64,000 bases of DNA from Aphodovivens avicola. Lineage in GTDB: Bacteria > Actinomycetota > Coriobacteriia > Coriobacteriales > Eggerthellaceae. The stretch covers positions 62,001 through 126,000 of the forward strand of contig DVGW01000003.1 in the NCBI GenBank assembly GCA_018712515.1, given 5' to 3'. Of the stretch, positions 33,403 through 41,784 are shown one piece after another (position 1 is the first letter of the stretch; every line of letters begins with the position of its first letter). The notes under the pieces are model-generated. The model was not told the origin of the DNA. It searched no databases and worked only from the letters and a program-made list of their open reading frames with translations. Position numbers and translations under genes: made by a program.

Positions 33403-36400
33403 TTCTCATCGCCTGCCAGCTCGTCGAGGAACTCCGCGACCGGGCGGAGCAGCGAATCGCCTTCCTCGAGCTTGAAATACCTCACCGGCAAGGCGAGCTT
33501 GCGCTTGTCCTGCAGGTAGCGCCCGCCCGCGCGCCGCAGCGGCGTCATCTTGTCGCGGGGGATGTCCACCGGCTCGACGACGAGCTTTCCGCCGGTGACC
33601 GACACCGTGCGGATATGGTGCTCGGACGCGAACGCCTTGATGCGCGCCTTCTCGATGAGGGCGCGCGCCGCGGGCGGCATGTCCGGGCGCTTGGCGAGCA
33701 GGTCGCTCTCGATGTCGTCGACCGCCTGCGGCGTCGCCGCGCTCGCGATCTTGCGGTACCAGAGCACGCGCTCGTCGGCATCCGGAACGTAGTCCTCCGG
33801 CAGGTAGGTGTGCCCCGGCACGTTGACGGTGATGTCCGAGAGCGCGGGCGGAAGGGAGTCCATGGCCTTGAGGTCGCCCTCGCGCGTCGCGCCGACCGCT
33901 TGCGCGAGCATCTGCGCGAACAGGTCGAAGCCGACCGCGCTCATGTTGCCGGACTGCTCGGCTCCCAGCAGGCTGCCCGCTCCGCGGATCTCCAGGTCGC
34001 GCATCGCGATGCGCATGCCGCTGCCCAGGTCGGTGTGCTCGTCGAGCGCGGTCAGGCGCGCCTGCGCCTCCTCGGTCAGGCTCACCTTCTCGGGGAACAT
34101 GAAGTAGGCGTACGCCTGGGTGGCCGAGCGTCCGACGCGGCCCTTGAGCTGGTACATCTGCGCGAGGCCCAGGCGCTGGGAGTCCTCGATGATGAGCGTG
34201 TTGGTATGCGGGTTGTCGATGCCGCTCTCGATGATGGTCGTCGCGACCAGCACGTCGAGCTGCCCGGCGGAGAACTCCTCCATCACGCGCTCGAGCTCCT
34301 CGCGGCTCATCTGGCCGTGCGCCACGCCGACGCGCGCCTCGCCTGCGGCGGCCGTGACGCGGCGCACCGCCTCCTCGATCGAGCGCACGCGGTTGCTGAC
34401 GTAGTAGACCTGGCCCCCGCGCGCCAGCTCGCGACGGATCGCGGCGCTCACCAGGTCCGGATCCCACTCGCCCACGTGCACCTCGACGGGGCGGCGCTCG
34501 TCGGGGGGCGTCATGATCAGGCTCATGTCGCGCACGCCCGAAAGCGACATCTGCATCGTGCGCGGGATGGGCGTGGCCGACATCGTCAGCACGTCGATGG
34601 ACTCGCGCAGGTTTTTGAGCTGCTCCTTGTGGCCGACGCCGAAGCGCTGCTCCTCGTCGATGATGACCAGGCCCAGGTCATGCGGGTTCACATCGCGGCT
34701 GAGCAGCCGGTGCGTGCCCACCAGGATGTCGACGTCGCCCTCGGCGAAACCCGACAGTGCCGCCGCCTGCTGCGCCTCGCTGCGGAAGCGCGACAGGACC
34801 TCGACCGTGACGCCGAACGGCTCGCAACGCTCCTTGAAGTTGATGTAGTGCTGCTGCGCGAGGATCGTCGTCGGGCACAAGACCATGACCTGCTTGCCGT
34901 CCTGCGTCGCCTTGAAGGCGGCCCGCAGCGCCACCTCGGTTTTGCCGAAACCGACGTCGCCGCAAATGAGGCGGTCCATCGGCTTGGCGGATTGCATGTC
35001 GGCCTTGACGTCGGCGATGGCGGCCAGCTGATCGGGCGTCTCCTGGTACGGGAACGCCTCCTCCATCTCGCGCTGGGCGGGCGTGTCGGGCCCGAAGCGG
35101 TACCCCTGCACCGAGGCGCGGCGCGCGTACACGTCGACGAGGTCGAACGCGAGCTTCTTGGTCGCCTTGCGCGCCTTCTGGAGCGCGCGTGACCAGTCCG
35201 CGGTGTTCAGACGCGTCAGACGCGGGCTCGCGCCCTCGGGCCCGACGTAGCGCGTCACGCGGTCGAGCTGCTCGACCGGCACGTAGAGCTTGTCGCCCTC
35301 CGCGTACTCCAGAAGTAGGTAGTCGCGCGCCGTGCCGTCGATCTCGCGACGCACAAGCTCCTTGAAATGCGCGATGCCGTGCGCCGCGTGCACCACGTAG
35401 TCGCCCGGCTTGTAGGGGAACGTGATGTCGGTGATGTCGACATGACGGCTGGGGCGCGCCGCCGAGGCGCCCTGGGTGTCCGAGATGCTGATCAGGGCGA
35501 GCTTCGCCTTAGGGATGATCATGCCGAGGGGGATCTCGACGTCGACGACGTTGACGACGCCGCGGCGCAGCCGGCGCTTGGCGGCGCCTTCAGTCTCCTC
35601 GGGACGCTCGCCGTCGAGGCCGATGTCGAGCCGCTCCTGGATCGGGAGGCCGTGGTCGACGAACGCGAGCTTCATGTCCTCGCGCGCGCGCAGGTTGGGC
35701 GCGCTGAACACCACGGTGTCGTCGTTGTCGATGAGGCTGCGCAGGCGCCCGAACAGCTTGTCCGGATGGCCCGCCACCTCGACGCGTTTCACCGGCAGCT
35801 CGTCGTCGACCATTCCGCCGACGCGCATGATCGACAGGTACGTCGCGCGTTGGTTGTCGCCGAAGGAAAGGCGCGACGGGTCGCAGTAGAGCTCCTCGAC
35901 GGGGATGCTCGTGCCCTTCGCGCGCACCGCCGCCTCCTCGAATAGGTGCGATGCGTCGTCGAACAGCGAACGCGGCTCGATGAGGACGGTCAGCGCGTCC
36001 GGCGGCAGGTAGTCGCCAAGCGTCTCCAGACCATCGTAGAGCAGCGGAAGCAGCGCGTCGGAGCCCTCGAAGCGCAGGCCGCCGTCGAGCTTCTCCAGCA
36101 TGTCCCTCAGCGCGGCGTTGGTGCGCGCGGGCACCTCGAGCTTCTTCCGCGCGCGCGCGAGCGCCTTGCCCGAGCAGGAATGCTCCCGCACCGGGTAGAT
36201 GTCGACCGAGGGAAGCGCCTGGATGGTCTGGCCGGTCGTCGGGACGATGCGGCGGATCTCGTCGAGCTCGTCGCCGAAGAAGTCGAGGCGGACGGGATAG
36301 ACGAGGTTGCCGGGGAACACGTCGACGGTGCCGCCGCGCACGCAGAACGTCCCGGGGCCGTCGAGCTCGCCGGTGTTGGCGTACCCGCGGTCGACGAGCG

Positions 36401-36902
36401 CCTGCGCCAGGTCCTCGAACTCGGTGACGCCGGCGCGCTGCGCGCCCGGCATGTCGGAAAGCTCCGATCCCGCGGCGAGCGAGATGGGCAAAAACACCTC
36501 TTCGCCGACGGGAGCGAGCGTGCGGAGGAGCGCCCGGGCGCTCGCGACGACGACCACGTCGCGACCCTCGGCGAGCGCATGCGCCGCCGCCATGCGCTTG
36601 GCGACGCAGGAGGGATCGGACGGCTTGCCGGCAAACACGTTGTCGGTGCGCTCGGGGAAGCGCATGACGCGCTCCTCCCCCAGGTACGCGGCGACCTGCT
36701 GGGCGAAGGCGATCGCCGCCTCCTCCCCCGCGACGACGACGAGCGTCGTCTGCGGCCGGTGGGCGAACCGCGCGGCGGTGAGGAACGGACGCGCGGAGTT
36801 GGCGACGCCCAGCGCGGAATCCGCGCCTTCGTCGAGCTTGCCCCAGAACGTCTCGAGGCATCTCGAGCGCTCCAGGGCGAACGTCAGCGAATCGATGAGC
36901 AC
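33399..36902 (-). CDS. mfd: Transcription-repair coupling factor
   Basis: Removes RNA polymerase stalled at DNA lesions and recruits UvrA. The 1167-residue product has UvrB-homology domains (LDFFGDELDEIRRI), the RNA polymerase-interaction domain (KPGDYVVHAAHGIAHFKEL), the translocase core with Walker A ICGDVGFGKTEVALRAAF and DEEQRFG box, the TRG motif region (YYVSNRVRSIE and GRVGRS) and a C-terminal autoinhibitory domain. The start is a GTG at 36900-36902 after GAGGGAGGG. It is the first gene of a 4-bp-overlap operon with EamA and the dipeptidase. The coupling of repair and peptide genes probably reflects gene packing rather than shared function. Confidence 0.97.
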   Translation of the reverse strand: MLIDSLTFALERSRCLETFWGKLDEGADSALGVANSARPFLTAARFAHRPQTTLVVVAGEEAAIAFAQQVAAYLGEERVMRFPERTDNVFAGKPSDPSCVAKRMAAAHALAEGRDVVVVASARALLRTLAPVGEEVFLPISLAAGSELSDMPGAQRAGVTEFEDLAQALVDRGYANTGELDGPGTFCVRGGTVDVFPGNLVYPVRLDFFGDELDEIRRIVPTTGQTIQALPSVDIYPVREHSCSGKALARARKKLEVPARTNAALRDMLEKLDGGLRFEGSDALLPLLYDGLETLGDYLPPDALTVLIEPRSLFDDASHLFEEAAVRAKGTSIPVEELYCDPSRLSFGDNQRATYLSIMRVGGMVDDELPVKRVEVAGHPDKLFGRLRSLIDNDDTVVFSAPNLRAREDMKLAFVDHGLPIQERLDIGLDGERPEETEGAAKRRLRRGVVNVVDVEIPLGMIIPKAKLALISISDTQGASAARPSRHVDITDITFPYKPGDYVVHAAHGIAHFKELVRREIDGTARDYLLLEYAEGDKLYVPVEQLDRVTRYVGPEGASPRLTRLNTADWSRALQKARKATKKLAFDLVDVYARRASVQGYRFGPDTPAQREMEEAFPYQETPDQLAAIADVKADMQSAKPMDRLICGDVGFGKTEVALRAAFKATQDGKQVMVLCPTTILAQQHYINFKERCEPFGVTVEVLSRFRSEAQQAAALSGFAEGDVDILVGTHRLLSRDVNPHDLGLVIIDEEQRFGVGHKEQLKNLRESIDVLTMSATPIPRTMQMSLSGVRDMSLIMTPPDERRPVEVHVGEWDPDLVSAAIRRELARGGQVYYVSNRVRSIEEAVRRVTAAAGEARVGVAHGQMSREELERVMEEFSAGQLDVLVATTIIESGIDNPHTNTLIIEDSQRLGLAQMYQLKGRVGRSATQAYAYFMFPEKVSLTEEAQARLTALDEHTDLGSGMRIAMRDLEIRGAGSLLGAEQSGNMSAVGFDLFAQMLAQAVGATREGDLKAMDSLPPALSDITVNVPGHTYLPEDYVPDADERVLWYRKIASAATPQAVDDIESDLLAKRPDMPPAARALIEKARIKAFASEHHIRTVSVTGGKLVVEPVDIPRDKMTPLRRAGGRYLQDKRKLALPVRYFKLEEGDSLLRPVAEFLDELAGDEK

Positions 36903-37032
36903 GTCTTATCCCTCCCTCTGCGAAACCCCGCGCCTCCCAGCGCTCGACTGCGCCGGGACGGGAATCGCTCAAACCACGAAAAGCCGCGTGAGCGGCGGAT
37001 GCCCGGGTCGAGGCGGCGATCGGAACGGCGAT

Positions 37033-37126
37033 CCCCCGCGCCCGCGGGACAGTTCTTGCAATAGAGCGCATCGGCGAGTCGGTCATACCGGCCCCCGCGC
37101 CCGTGCGGACAATTCTAGCATTGTCC
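37033..37126. promoter_or_regulatory. Direct repeats and palindrome upstream of mfd
   Basis: Two imperfect ~40-bp copies, CCCCCGCGCCCG(t)... starting near 37033 and 37092, are offset by 59 bp. The second contains a perfect palindrome GGACAAT-TCTAGC-ATTGTCC (37107-37126) that overlaps a TAGAAT -10-like box on the minus strand, toward mfd. Probably a promoter with an operator or a duplicated control region. The rest of 36903-37264 holds only the hairpin at 37161. Confidence 0.35.
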
Positions 37127-37160
37127 CGGCGCATCCGGCGGAAGCTCCGGGCATAAGGAA

Positions 37161-37223
37161 AGGCCCTCCGCCCGACGGGCACGCGCTCGAGTTTCGAACG
37201 CGACCCGCAAGGGACGGAAGGCC
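37161..37223 (-). terminator. Terminator-like long hairpin after the decarboxylase-like gene
   Basis: AGGCCCTCCG (37161-37170) pairs with CGGAAGGCC (37215-37223), one mismatch, around an inner CGGGC...GCCCG-like stem with a TTCGAA loop. On the minus strand CTTTCCTT follows. Probable terminator of the gene at 37265. Confidence 0.5.
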
Positions 37224-37264
37224 CGCGATGTCGGATGAAAGCGCCGCGAAGGCGCCCTGTCCGA

Positions 37265-38023
37265 TTACAGCTCGGCGGCCTTGTTGATGCAGCTGATGGC
37301 GTTGAGGCAGCGCGGGAAGCCCAGGTACGGGACGAGCTGCGAGACGACCTTGATGAGGAACGCGCGGTCCATGCCCAGGTTCATGTTGCCCTTGGCATGG
37401 GCGGTGAGCTGGGCATCGCAGCCGCCCTGGGCGGTCAGCAGGCACAGCGTCACCAGCTCGCGGTCCTTCAGGCTCAGGCCCTTGCGGGTGTACCAGTCGC
37501 CGAAGCAGTTGGAGGACAGCCACTCGTTCATATGACGGGTCTCGTCGTCGCCCTGGTTGTAGGACTCGCGCATCTCCTCGCCGAAGATCTCGACCTGCAG
37601 CTCGTTGCCGGCGCGACGGCGATCCTCATGCGCGACGGTCGCGGTGCCCTCGAGCGGCAGCTCGATGTTGTGCTGGCGGAACACGTCGTTCATCAGCGGG
37701 ATGAACTTCAGCTGGCGGCCGGCGCCTTGATAGGCGACCGCCTGGTAGACGATCTCGCGGATCTCGATGGGCTCGATGCCGAACTCGAGCGCCGCGGACA
37801 CCATCATCGGGAACACCGTCACGCTCTGGCAGCCGATGAGCGCCGAGATGACGGAGACGAAACGCGTGCGGTCGTCGAGGTCGCTGCTGTTGGGGACCTT
37901 GTCGAACGCGAAGTTCTCGTAGATGGCGGCAAACTCGGGGTCGGTCTCGGCCAGCGTCGAGGGGACGCCGGCGAACATCTTCGCGCGGTAGTCCTTGGCC
38001 GCCTGGGTGATCTTGATTTCCAT
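37265..38023 (-). CDS. Carboxymuconolactone decarboxylase family protein
   Basis: A 252-residue all-helical protein made of two tandem CMD/AhpD-like repeats. The first has ALIGCQSVTVFPMMVSAALE and GIEPIEIREIVYQAVAYQG; the second has SLKDRELVTLCLLTAQGGCD and LTAHAKGNMNLGMDRA. The AhpD redox CxxC is absent, so it is probably not an alkylhydroperoxidase. The real reaction is unknown. The start follows a GAGGAG site. It lies 211 bp beyond the hydrogenase maturation gene with a TATATT box between, so it is probably transcribed on its own. Confidence 0.88.
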   Translation of the reverse strand: MEIKITQAAKDYRAKMFAGVPSTLAETDPEFAAIYENFAFDKVPNSSDLDDRTRFVSVISALIGCQSVTVFPMMVSAALEFGIEPIEIREIVYQAVAYQGAGRQLKFIPLMNDVFRQHNIELPLEGTATVAHEDRRRAGNELQVEIFGEEMRESYNQGDDETRHMNEWLSSNCFGDWYTRKGLSLKDRELVTLCLLTAQGGCDAQLTAHAKGNMNLGMDRAFLIKVVSQLVPYLGFPRCLNAISCINKAAEL

Positions 38024-38120
38024 GGTGAATGCTCCTCACATCCGATTCGCGACCCTGACGCATACGGCGCGTGCCGCAGCGGCCCCGCGCCTCGCAGGGC
38101 GGTCGCCTTTTATCTCGGTC

Positions 38121-38126
38121 AATATA
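38121..38126 (-). promoter_or_regulatory. Candidate promoter -10 box for the decarboxylase-like gene
   Basis: TATATT on the minus strand about 100 bp before the start codon, inside CGGTCAATATACCG. No clear -35. Confidence 0.35.
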
Positions 38127-38234
38127 CCGTGCTCAAGGCAAAATGGAAGGGCGAATCCGAAGCAGTGCGCGGAAGGACACATTCCCTCCACGCCTCATCG
38201 CGTGAAACACCAGGCCGAGTGAGGAAACGAGAAG

Positions 38235-38855
38235 CTATCGCGATGCCGCTTCAAGCAACTCTTGAGGCACGGCGGACGTGCCGTCTTTGCGCTTGACCTC
38301 CACGCCGAGCCTGTACAGCTCGGCGATCAGGGTTTCGACGAGCAGCGGCAGGGCCTTATAGACTTTGGGCGTGAGTCCGATCGTCACCTCGGCCGGCGAG
38401 GAGTTCTCCACCTGCATGCCCAGGCACAGCCCGTCGGCGGAATACCCGAGCAGCGTCGCGGCGTCGAACAGGTCTATCAGCTTGAGATCGTGAAGCGACG
38501 CATTGGCTCCCGCGTGGCGCGCCATGGCATCGGGTTGGAAGCGGAACACCGTGCCCGGCTCCGCGTCGGTGCCGTCGACCGCGTCGACGGTGATGATGAA
38601 ATCGCAGGCATCCACGATGAACAGCATGTCCATGCTCAGGCAGCCGATGTCGTAAAGCTCGACGTTGCCGGGGATCTCGTACCTCTCCACCAGCTCCTCA
38701 TACACCGCCGGTCCGACGCCGTCGTCGAGCATCAGCTTGTTTCCCACGCACAGGACCGCGATCTTCGCCGGACGCTCCCCGACGGGCAGCTGCTCGACGC
38801 CCGCGTGCTTGCCCTCGGACACCCCCGCTGCGGCGGTCTTTCCTTCGGCTGCCAT
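38235..38855 (-). CDS. hyaD: [NiFe]-hydrogenase maturation protease
   Basis: A 206-residue M52-family endopeptidase that cuts the C-terminal tail off the large hydrogenase subunit after nickel insertion. GNKLMLDDGVGPAVYEEL matches the family GNxLxxDDGxG motif (its acidic residues help bind nickel), and DAVDG carries the second nickel-site Asp. It has a ~30-residue extension before the catalytic core. It starts 3 bp after a small membrane-protein gene and downstream of the structural subunits. Its likely substrate is the large subunit at 40111, which carries an uncleaved tail of about 20 residues. Confidence 0.93.
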   Translation of the reverse strand: MAAEGKTAAAGVSEGKHAGVEQLPVGERPAKIAVLCVGNKLMLDDGVGPAVYEELVERYEIPGNVELYDIGCLSMDMLFIVDACDFIITVDAVDGTDAEPGTVFRFQPDAMARHAGANASLHDLKLIDLFDAATLLGYSADGLCLGMQVENSSPAEVTIGLTPKVYKALPLLVETLIAELYRLGVEVKRKDGTSAVPQELLEAASR

Positions 38856-38858
38856 ACG

Positions 38859-39287
38859 CTACTCTCCCATCGTCGGTCGGATGACCAGGTTGTAGTACGT
38901 CGCGGCGGCGAGCGCGATCACGCCGATGGCGACGCAGACGACCGCCCAGACGCGCTGGGATTTGAGGTAGTCCTCCTTGGTTTTGCCGCGCGAGACGGCG
39001 CGGTGGGCGGCGATCGGCTGGCCGATCAGGGTGAACGCGACGGTGATGGCGACCGTGATGGCGAACACGATGACGGCGATCGCGATGGACAGGACGGTGC
39101 GCTGCTCGAAGGCCGCGTAGAAGGTGTTGTCCGCGATGAGCCACAGCGGATAGAAGATGATCGCTGCCCAGATCCCATGCGCGGGCCCCCAGATGGCGGG
39201 CATGAAGAACGCGCCGATGTTGAAGCGGGGAATCCCCTCCATGAACTTCTCCTCGGCGGCGATCTGCTTGTCGGTGAGCTCAGCCAC
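38859..39287 (-). CDS. Small membrane protein of the hydrogenase locus
   Basis: A 142-residue protein with about three hydrophobic segments (GAFFMPAIWGPAHGIWAAII, LSIAIAVIVFAITVAITVAF and VWAVVCVAIGVIALAAATYY) and an acidic N-terminus. No known domain is recognised; the PRFNxGAFFMPAIWGPAHG segment is conserved-looking. The start is a GTG at 39285-39287 after GGAGGAAG; the ATG upstream lacks a site. It sits between cytochrome b and the maturation protease, so it is probably involved in the assembly or membrane attachment of the hydrogenase. That role is inferred from position. Confidence 0.75.
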   Translation of the reverse strand: MAELTDKQIAAEEKFMEGIPRFNIGAFFMPAIWGPAHGIWAAIIFYPLWLIADNTFYAAFEQRTVLSIAIAVIVFAITVAITVAFTLIGQPIAAHRAVSRGKTKEDYLKSQRVWAVVCVAIGVIALAAATYYNLVIRPTMGE

Positions 39288-39358
39288 AGACGATCTTCCT
39301 CCATCCAACCACTTAAACGGCACCTCGATAGCCAGATAAGTATACCCAAGAACGAAAA

Positions 39359-39387
39359 CGGGGACCCGGCGCAATGCCAGGTCCCCG
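39359..39387 (-). terminator. Internal terminator of the hydrogenase locus
   Basis: CGGGGACC pairs with GGTCCCCG across a 13-nt loop; on the minus strand TTTTCGTTCTT follows. It lies between the cytochrome b gene and the membrane-protein/protease pair. A TATACT box at complement 39339-39344, just downstream, could restart transcription, so the structural genes would be made in excess of the accessory pair. Confidence 0.7.
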
Positions 39388-39422
39388 CCTCTTGTCGGTC
39401 TGCGGCTATGCCACCATCCGAA

Positions 39423-40109
39423 CTAGTGCTTCAGGTCGTCCTCGCCGACGATGACATGCTTGTCGGGATCGTAGACCAGGCCGCCATGCTCCTTGTGGAA
39501 GAACATGAGCAGCGTGGGGGCGATGCCCTCGATGTTCGCCAGGTAGATGTGGATGAACATGAAGCAGATGAAGACGTACATCAGGAAGTAATGGATGATG
39601 CGCATCGACATCGCTCCGCCCACCAGCTCGGTGCCGGCGGCAAAGAACGGCAGGTTCATCGTGGTACCCCACAGGCACAAGCCCGTGTAGAACATGACGA
39701 TGATCAGCACGGGGATCAGCAGGTAGCTGATCTTCTGCGGAACGCCCAGCTTGGCGCCCAGCGGATGGTCCTTCTTCAGGAACAGGTAGTACTTGATCCA
39801 AGCGCCCAGCTGATGACGGTTGTCCTTCTGGGGCAGCCAGGTCTTGTAGTCCTTGACCTGCTTGCGGGTGCCGCCGGTCGGAGCGGACTTGACGAAGAAC
39901 GCCAAGATCACGCGAACGATGCAGTTGATGAACAGCACGAAGCCACAGAAGATGTGCACGCCGCGGGCGATGCCCATGAAGTCGGGCCAGAACGGGAAAT
40001 GGATGCAGAAACCGGTGACGATCAGGCAGATCATCGCGATCAGGTTGATCCAGTGCGTGATGACGAACGGCAGCGGATGCGCTTCCTTGTAATGAGCGAG
40101 ATGCGCCAT
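39423..40109 (-). CDS. hyaC: Hydrogenase b-type cytochrome subunit
   Basis: A 228-residue four-helix membrane protein that binds two b hemes and passes electrons from the hydrogenase to quinones. Candidate heme-ligand histidines are in THWINLIAMICLIVTGF, GVHIFCGFVLF, RIIHYFLMYVFICFMFIHI and near the start. It begins immediately after the large subunit stop (2 bp apart). Together with the small-subunit C-terminal helix it makes the complex membrane-bound and periplasm-facing. Confidence 0.93.
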   Translation of the reverse strand: MAHLAHYKEAHPLPFVITHWINLIAMICLIVTGFCIHFPFWPDFMGIARGVHIFCGFVLFINCIVRVILAFFVKSAPTGGTRKQVKDYKTWLPQKDNRHQLGAWIKYYLFLKKDHPLGAKLGVPQKISYLLIPVLIIVMFYTGLCLWGTTMNLPFFAAGTELVGGAMSMRIIHYFLMYVFICFMFIHIYLANIEGIAPTLLMFFHKEHGGLVYDPDKHVIVGEDDLKH

Positions 40110-40110
40110 C

Positions 40111-41778
40111 TTACTTCACCCCCCAAGGGCTCGTGACCGTCTCGAAGCTCTTGCCCGTGGCAGGCTCGGTGATGTGGACCGCGCAAGCCGTGCAGGGGTC
40201 GAAGCTGTGGACCGTGCGCAGAGCGTTGATCGGCTTGTCGATCGTGCCGACGGGGCAGCCGATGAGGGCCTGCTCCAGCGGGCCGTTCTCGCCGTTGGCG
40301 TTCTTGGGAGCAAGGTTCCACGTGGACGGGATGATGATCTGGTAACCGGTGATCTTGCCGTCCTTGACCTCTTCGCTGTGGTAGAGGGCGCCGCGCGGAG
40401 CCTCCCAGAAGCCCGTGCCCTTGCCGGAGATCTGCGACGGAGCGCGGAAGTACTCGCTGTCGCCGCTCTTGACGGCCTCGATGAGCTCGTCGACCCACTC
40501 GCGCATGAGACCGGCGATGTAGAGGGTCTCGATCTGGCGGATGGCCGTGCGGCCGAGCGTGGACTGGGCGACGCTGAAGTCGCCGGGTGCGCCGAGCGTC
40601 TCCAGCAGGCCGTCGACCTGGTCGACGATGAAGGGCACGCCGCGGACGTATGCGGAGAACAGACGGGCCATGGAACCGGCCTCCATCGGCTTTCCGTCGT
40701 AAGCGGGGCACTTCACCCAGGAGTAGCGATCCTCGACGTTGTACTCGGTGAACTCGGGCTCGGTGGTGAAGTACGGGGACGTGTAGGTGTCCTCGCCCTT
40801 GTACCAGGAGTGGCCGACGTACTCGGTGATGAGGTTCTCCTGGACGTCGGAGACGTTCAAGTTCTCATCGAGGACGCCCATGGGCATGTAGCGGTTCTTC
40901 ATCTGCTCGATGTAGTCGCCGCCGAAGCCCTCGGCGCGCTCGAAGACGCCCCAGGCGATGTAGCGGCCGCAGCCCTTGCCGAAGTTGAACGCCTCGCTGT
41001 AGTACGGAGCCAGCGCCAGCGTGTCGGGGATCATGGTCGCCTCGACCCAGTTGTAGATCTCGTCGCACAGCGCCTTCAGGTCGTCCAGCTTCTGCTGGGT
41101 GGGCACGAAGGAGGTGCCGCCGGGGATCAGGGTCATGACGTGCGGCATCTTGCCGCCGAGCAGGGCAGCCACCTCGGAAGCCTTGGCCTGCATCTTCAGC
41201 GCCTCAAGGTAGTGGGCGGTGCAGATCAGGTCGAGCTCGGGGGGCAGCTTGTAAGCGGTGCCGTCGTCGGCGTCGAACCAGTTGCCCGAGAAGATGGACA
41301 GCTGGCCGTTGGCGGCGAAGGCGGCCAGGCGCTCCTTGAGGGCCACGAAGTCGGAGTTCATGGACGTGCCGGCGGCCTGGGCCAGATCATAGGCGTCGGC
41401 CGGGTCGGCGGTGAGCGCGTTCAGGGGGTTGACGTAGTCCAGCGCAGCCAGGTTGTAGAACCACAGGATGTTGCTGTGCAGGAACTGCGCGCCCTCGATG
41501 AGGTTGCGGATGATGCGCGCGTTGTTCGGAATGGTGATGCCGTAGGCCTTCTCAGCGGCGATGGAGGAGGCATGCGCGTGGGAAACCGGGCAGACGCCGC
41601 AGATACGCTGCACGATCTGGGCAGCGTCCTCGGGCGTGCGGTTCTCCACGACAAGCTCCATGCCGCGGAAGCAGCCGCCGGACACCCATGCATCCGTCAC
41701 GACGCCGTTCTGAACCTCCATCTCGACGCGCAGATGACCCTCGATGCGGGTGATCGGGTCGATGACTGAACGAGTCAT
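40111..41778 (-). CDS. hyaB: [NiFe]-hydrogenase large subunit
   Basis: Carries the nickel-iron active site. The 555-residue precursor has the L1 motif RICGVC (C60 and C63) and the L2 motif DPCTACAVH (C529 and C532, H535). After H535 comes a 20-residue tail (ITEPATGK ... SPWGVK) that the maturation protease should remove. It lies 6 bp after the small-subunit gene and is followed by cytochrome b. It oxidises or makes H2; the linked cytochrome b suggests uptake respiration. Hydrogenase accessory genes hypABCDEF are not in the window. Confidence 0.97.
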   Translation of the reverse strand: MTRSVIDPITRIEGHLRVEMEVQNGVVTDAWVSGGCFRGMELVVENRTPEDAAQIVQRICGVCPVSHAHASSIAAEKAYGITIPNNARIIRNLIEGAQFLHSNILWFYNLAALDYVNPLNALTADPADAYDLAQAAGTSMNSDFVALKERLAAFAANGQLSIFSGNWFDADDGTAYKLPPELDLICTAHYLEALKMQAKASEVAALLGGKMPHVMTLIPGGTSFVPTQQKLDDLKALCDEIYNWVEATMIPDTLALAPYYSEAFNFGKGCGRYIAWGVFERAEGFGGDYIEQMKNRYMPMGVLDENLNVSDVQENLITEYVGHSWYKGEDTYTSPYFTTEPEFTEYNVEDRYSWVKCPAYDGKPMEAGSMARLFSAYVRGVPFIVDQVDGLLETLGAPGDFSVAQSTLGRTAIRQIETLYIAGLMREWVDELIEAVKSGDSEYFRAPSQISGKGTGFWEAPRGALYHSEEVKDGKITGYQIIIPSTWNLAPKNANGENGPLEQALIGCPVGTIDKPINALRTVHSFDPCTACAVHITEPATGKSFETVTSPWGVK

Positions 41779-41784
41779 GCGGGC

